Source: Lujinxingia litoralis
GTDB lineage: Bacteria; Myxococcota_A; Bradymonadia; Bradymonadales; Bradymonadaceae
Direction: 5' to 3'
NCBI RefSeq assembly: GCF_003260125.1
Contig: NZ_QHKO01000001.1
Location: 512,913 to 576,912 of the forward strand
DNA: 64,000 bases
Positions 63,758-64,000 of this stretch are shown one piece after another. Below the pieces are notes generated by a model. That model was not told the DNA's origin. It did no database searches and saw only the letters and a list, made by a program, of their open reading frames with translations. Position 1 is the first letter of the stretch; the number at the start of each line of letters is the position of its first letter. The translations under genes and the position numbers were made by a program.

Positions 63758-64000
63758 GAGAGCGACAGCGAGTTCGAGCACGAGCACGAGAACGAGAACG
63801 AGAACGAGAACGAGGTCGAGCACCAGCACGAGTACGAGCACGAGGTCGAGGTCGAGACCGAGGTCGAGCACGAGGTCGAGGTCGAGGTCGAGGTCGAGAC
63901 CGAGGTCGAGCACGAGGTCGAGGTCGAGGTCGAGGTCGAGCACGAGAACGAGAACGAGAACGAGAACGAGAACGAGAACGAGAACGAGAACGAGAACGAG
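63758..64000. repeat. Degenerate hexanucleotide tract (GAGNNC)n, continuing past the window
   Basis: From 63758 to the end nearly every 6-bp unit is GAG followed by AAC, GTC, CAC or ACC, or rarely TAC, TTC or AGC. That is about 40 units, with runs of AAC at both ends and GTC-rich blocks between. Frames on both strands are open (Glu-X on plus, Leu-X on minus). Without the right-hand sequence I cannot say whether it is coding. Confidence 0.85.

Overview
This 64-kb window is GC-rich, gene-dense chromosomal DNA, probably from a member of the Myxococcota (former Deltaproteobacteria; the Bradymonadia are a reasonable guess). The pointers are a MYXO-CTERM-like C-terminus on a large FG-GAP/Cys-rich lipoprotein, many unrecognised lipoproteins, a type IV pilus minor-pilin operon and the general gene mix. 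The taxonomic placement is inference; no rRNA gene is present and I see no tRNA gene.

Region 1 (1-14242, all minus strand) is the str-S10-spc ribosomal supercluster, read from rpsL down to a truncated secY at the left edge: rpsL, rpsG, fusA, rpsJ, rplD, rplW, rplB, rpsS, rplV, rpsC, rplP, rpmC, rpsQ, rplN, rplX, rplE, rpsN, rpsH, rplF, rplR, rpsE, rpmD, rplO, secY. Two genes normally found here are absent. rplC (L3) is replaced by a 158-bp spacer between rpsJ and rplD, and there is no tuf after fusA. Many spacers are long and carry hairpins or promoter-like and terminator-like elements, most notably the 222-bp rplX-rplE spacer.

Region 2 (14216-19814, minus) is a complete lasso-peptide biosynthetic cluster immediately upstream of the str operon. 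It contains an asparagine-synthetase-like cyclase, a small precursor gene, an ABC exporter, a PqqD-like leader-binding protein, an HPr-kinase-like protein and a transglutaminase-like leader protease. The predicted 19-residue core starts with Gly and has Asp at position 8. The str promoter lies inside the 3' end of this cluster.

Region 3 (20009-30600) holds two large lipoproteins, an array of 42-bp tandem repeats with a strong hairpin at its head, a FabH-type ketosynthase, a class III aminotransferase translationally coupled to an outer-membrane-type protein, and two small unknown genes.

Region 4 (30656-40154) is an ion-transport island. It has an MscS-like protein, a 1518-residue fusion of a CPA2 antiporter-type membrane domain to a P-loop ATPase, a second multi-span membrane protein, and a divergent CPA2 antiporter with a long cytoplasmic tail. 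The fusion is the most unusual protein in the window.

Region 5 (40210-50102, minus) is a PEGA-domain protein followed by a tightly coupled pilus operon in transcription order FimT/GspH-like, PilV, PilW, PilX, PilY1 and a lipoprotein. Region 6 (50374-63376) holds an outer-membrane barrel-like protein translationally coupled to a seven-heme cytochrome lipoprotein, an MFS transporter, a methyltransferase, a large lipoprotein, an S9-type peptidase, a cation-transporting P-type ATPase (minus) and an unknown helical protein. The right end (63438-64000) is non-coding as far as I can tell and contains three 43-bp repeats and a degenerate hexanucleotide tract that runs off the window.
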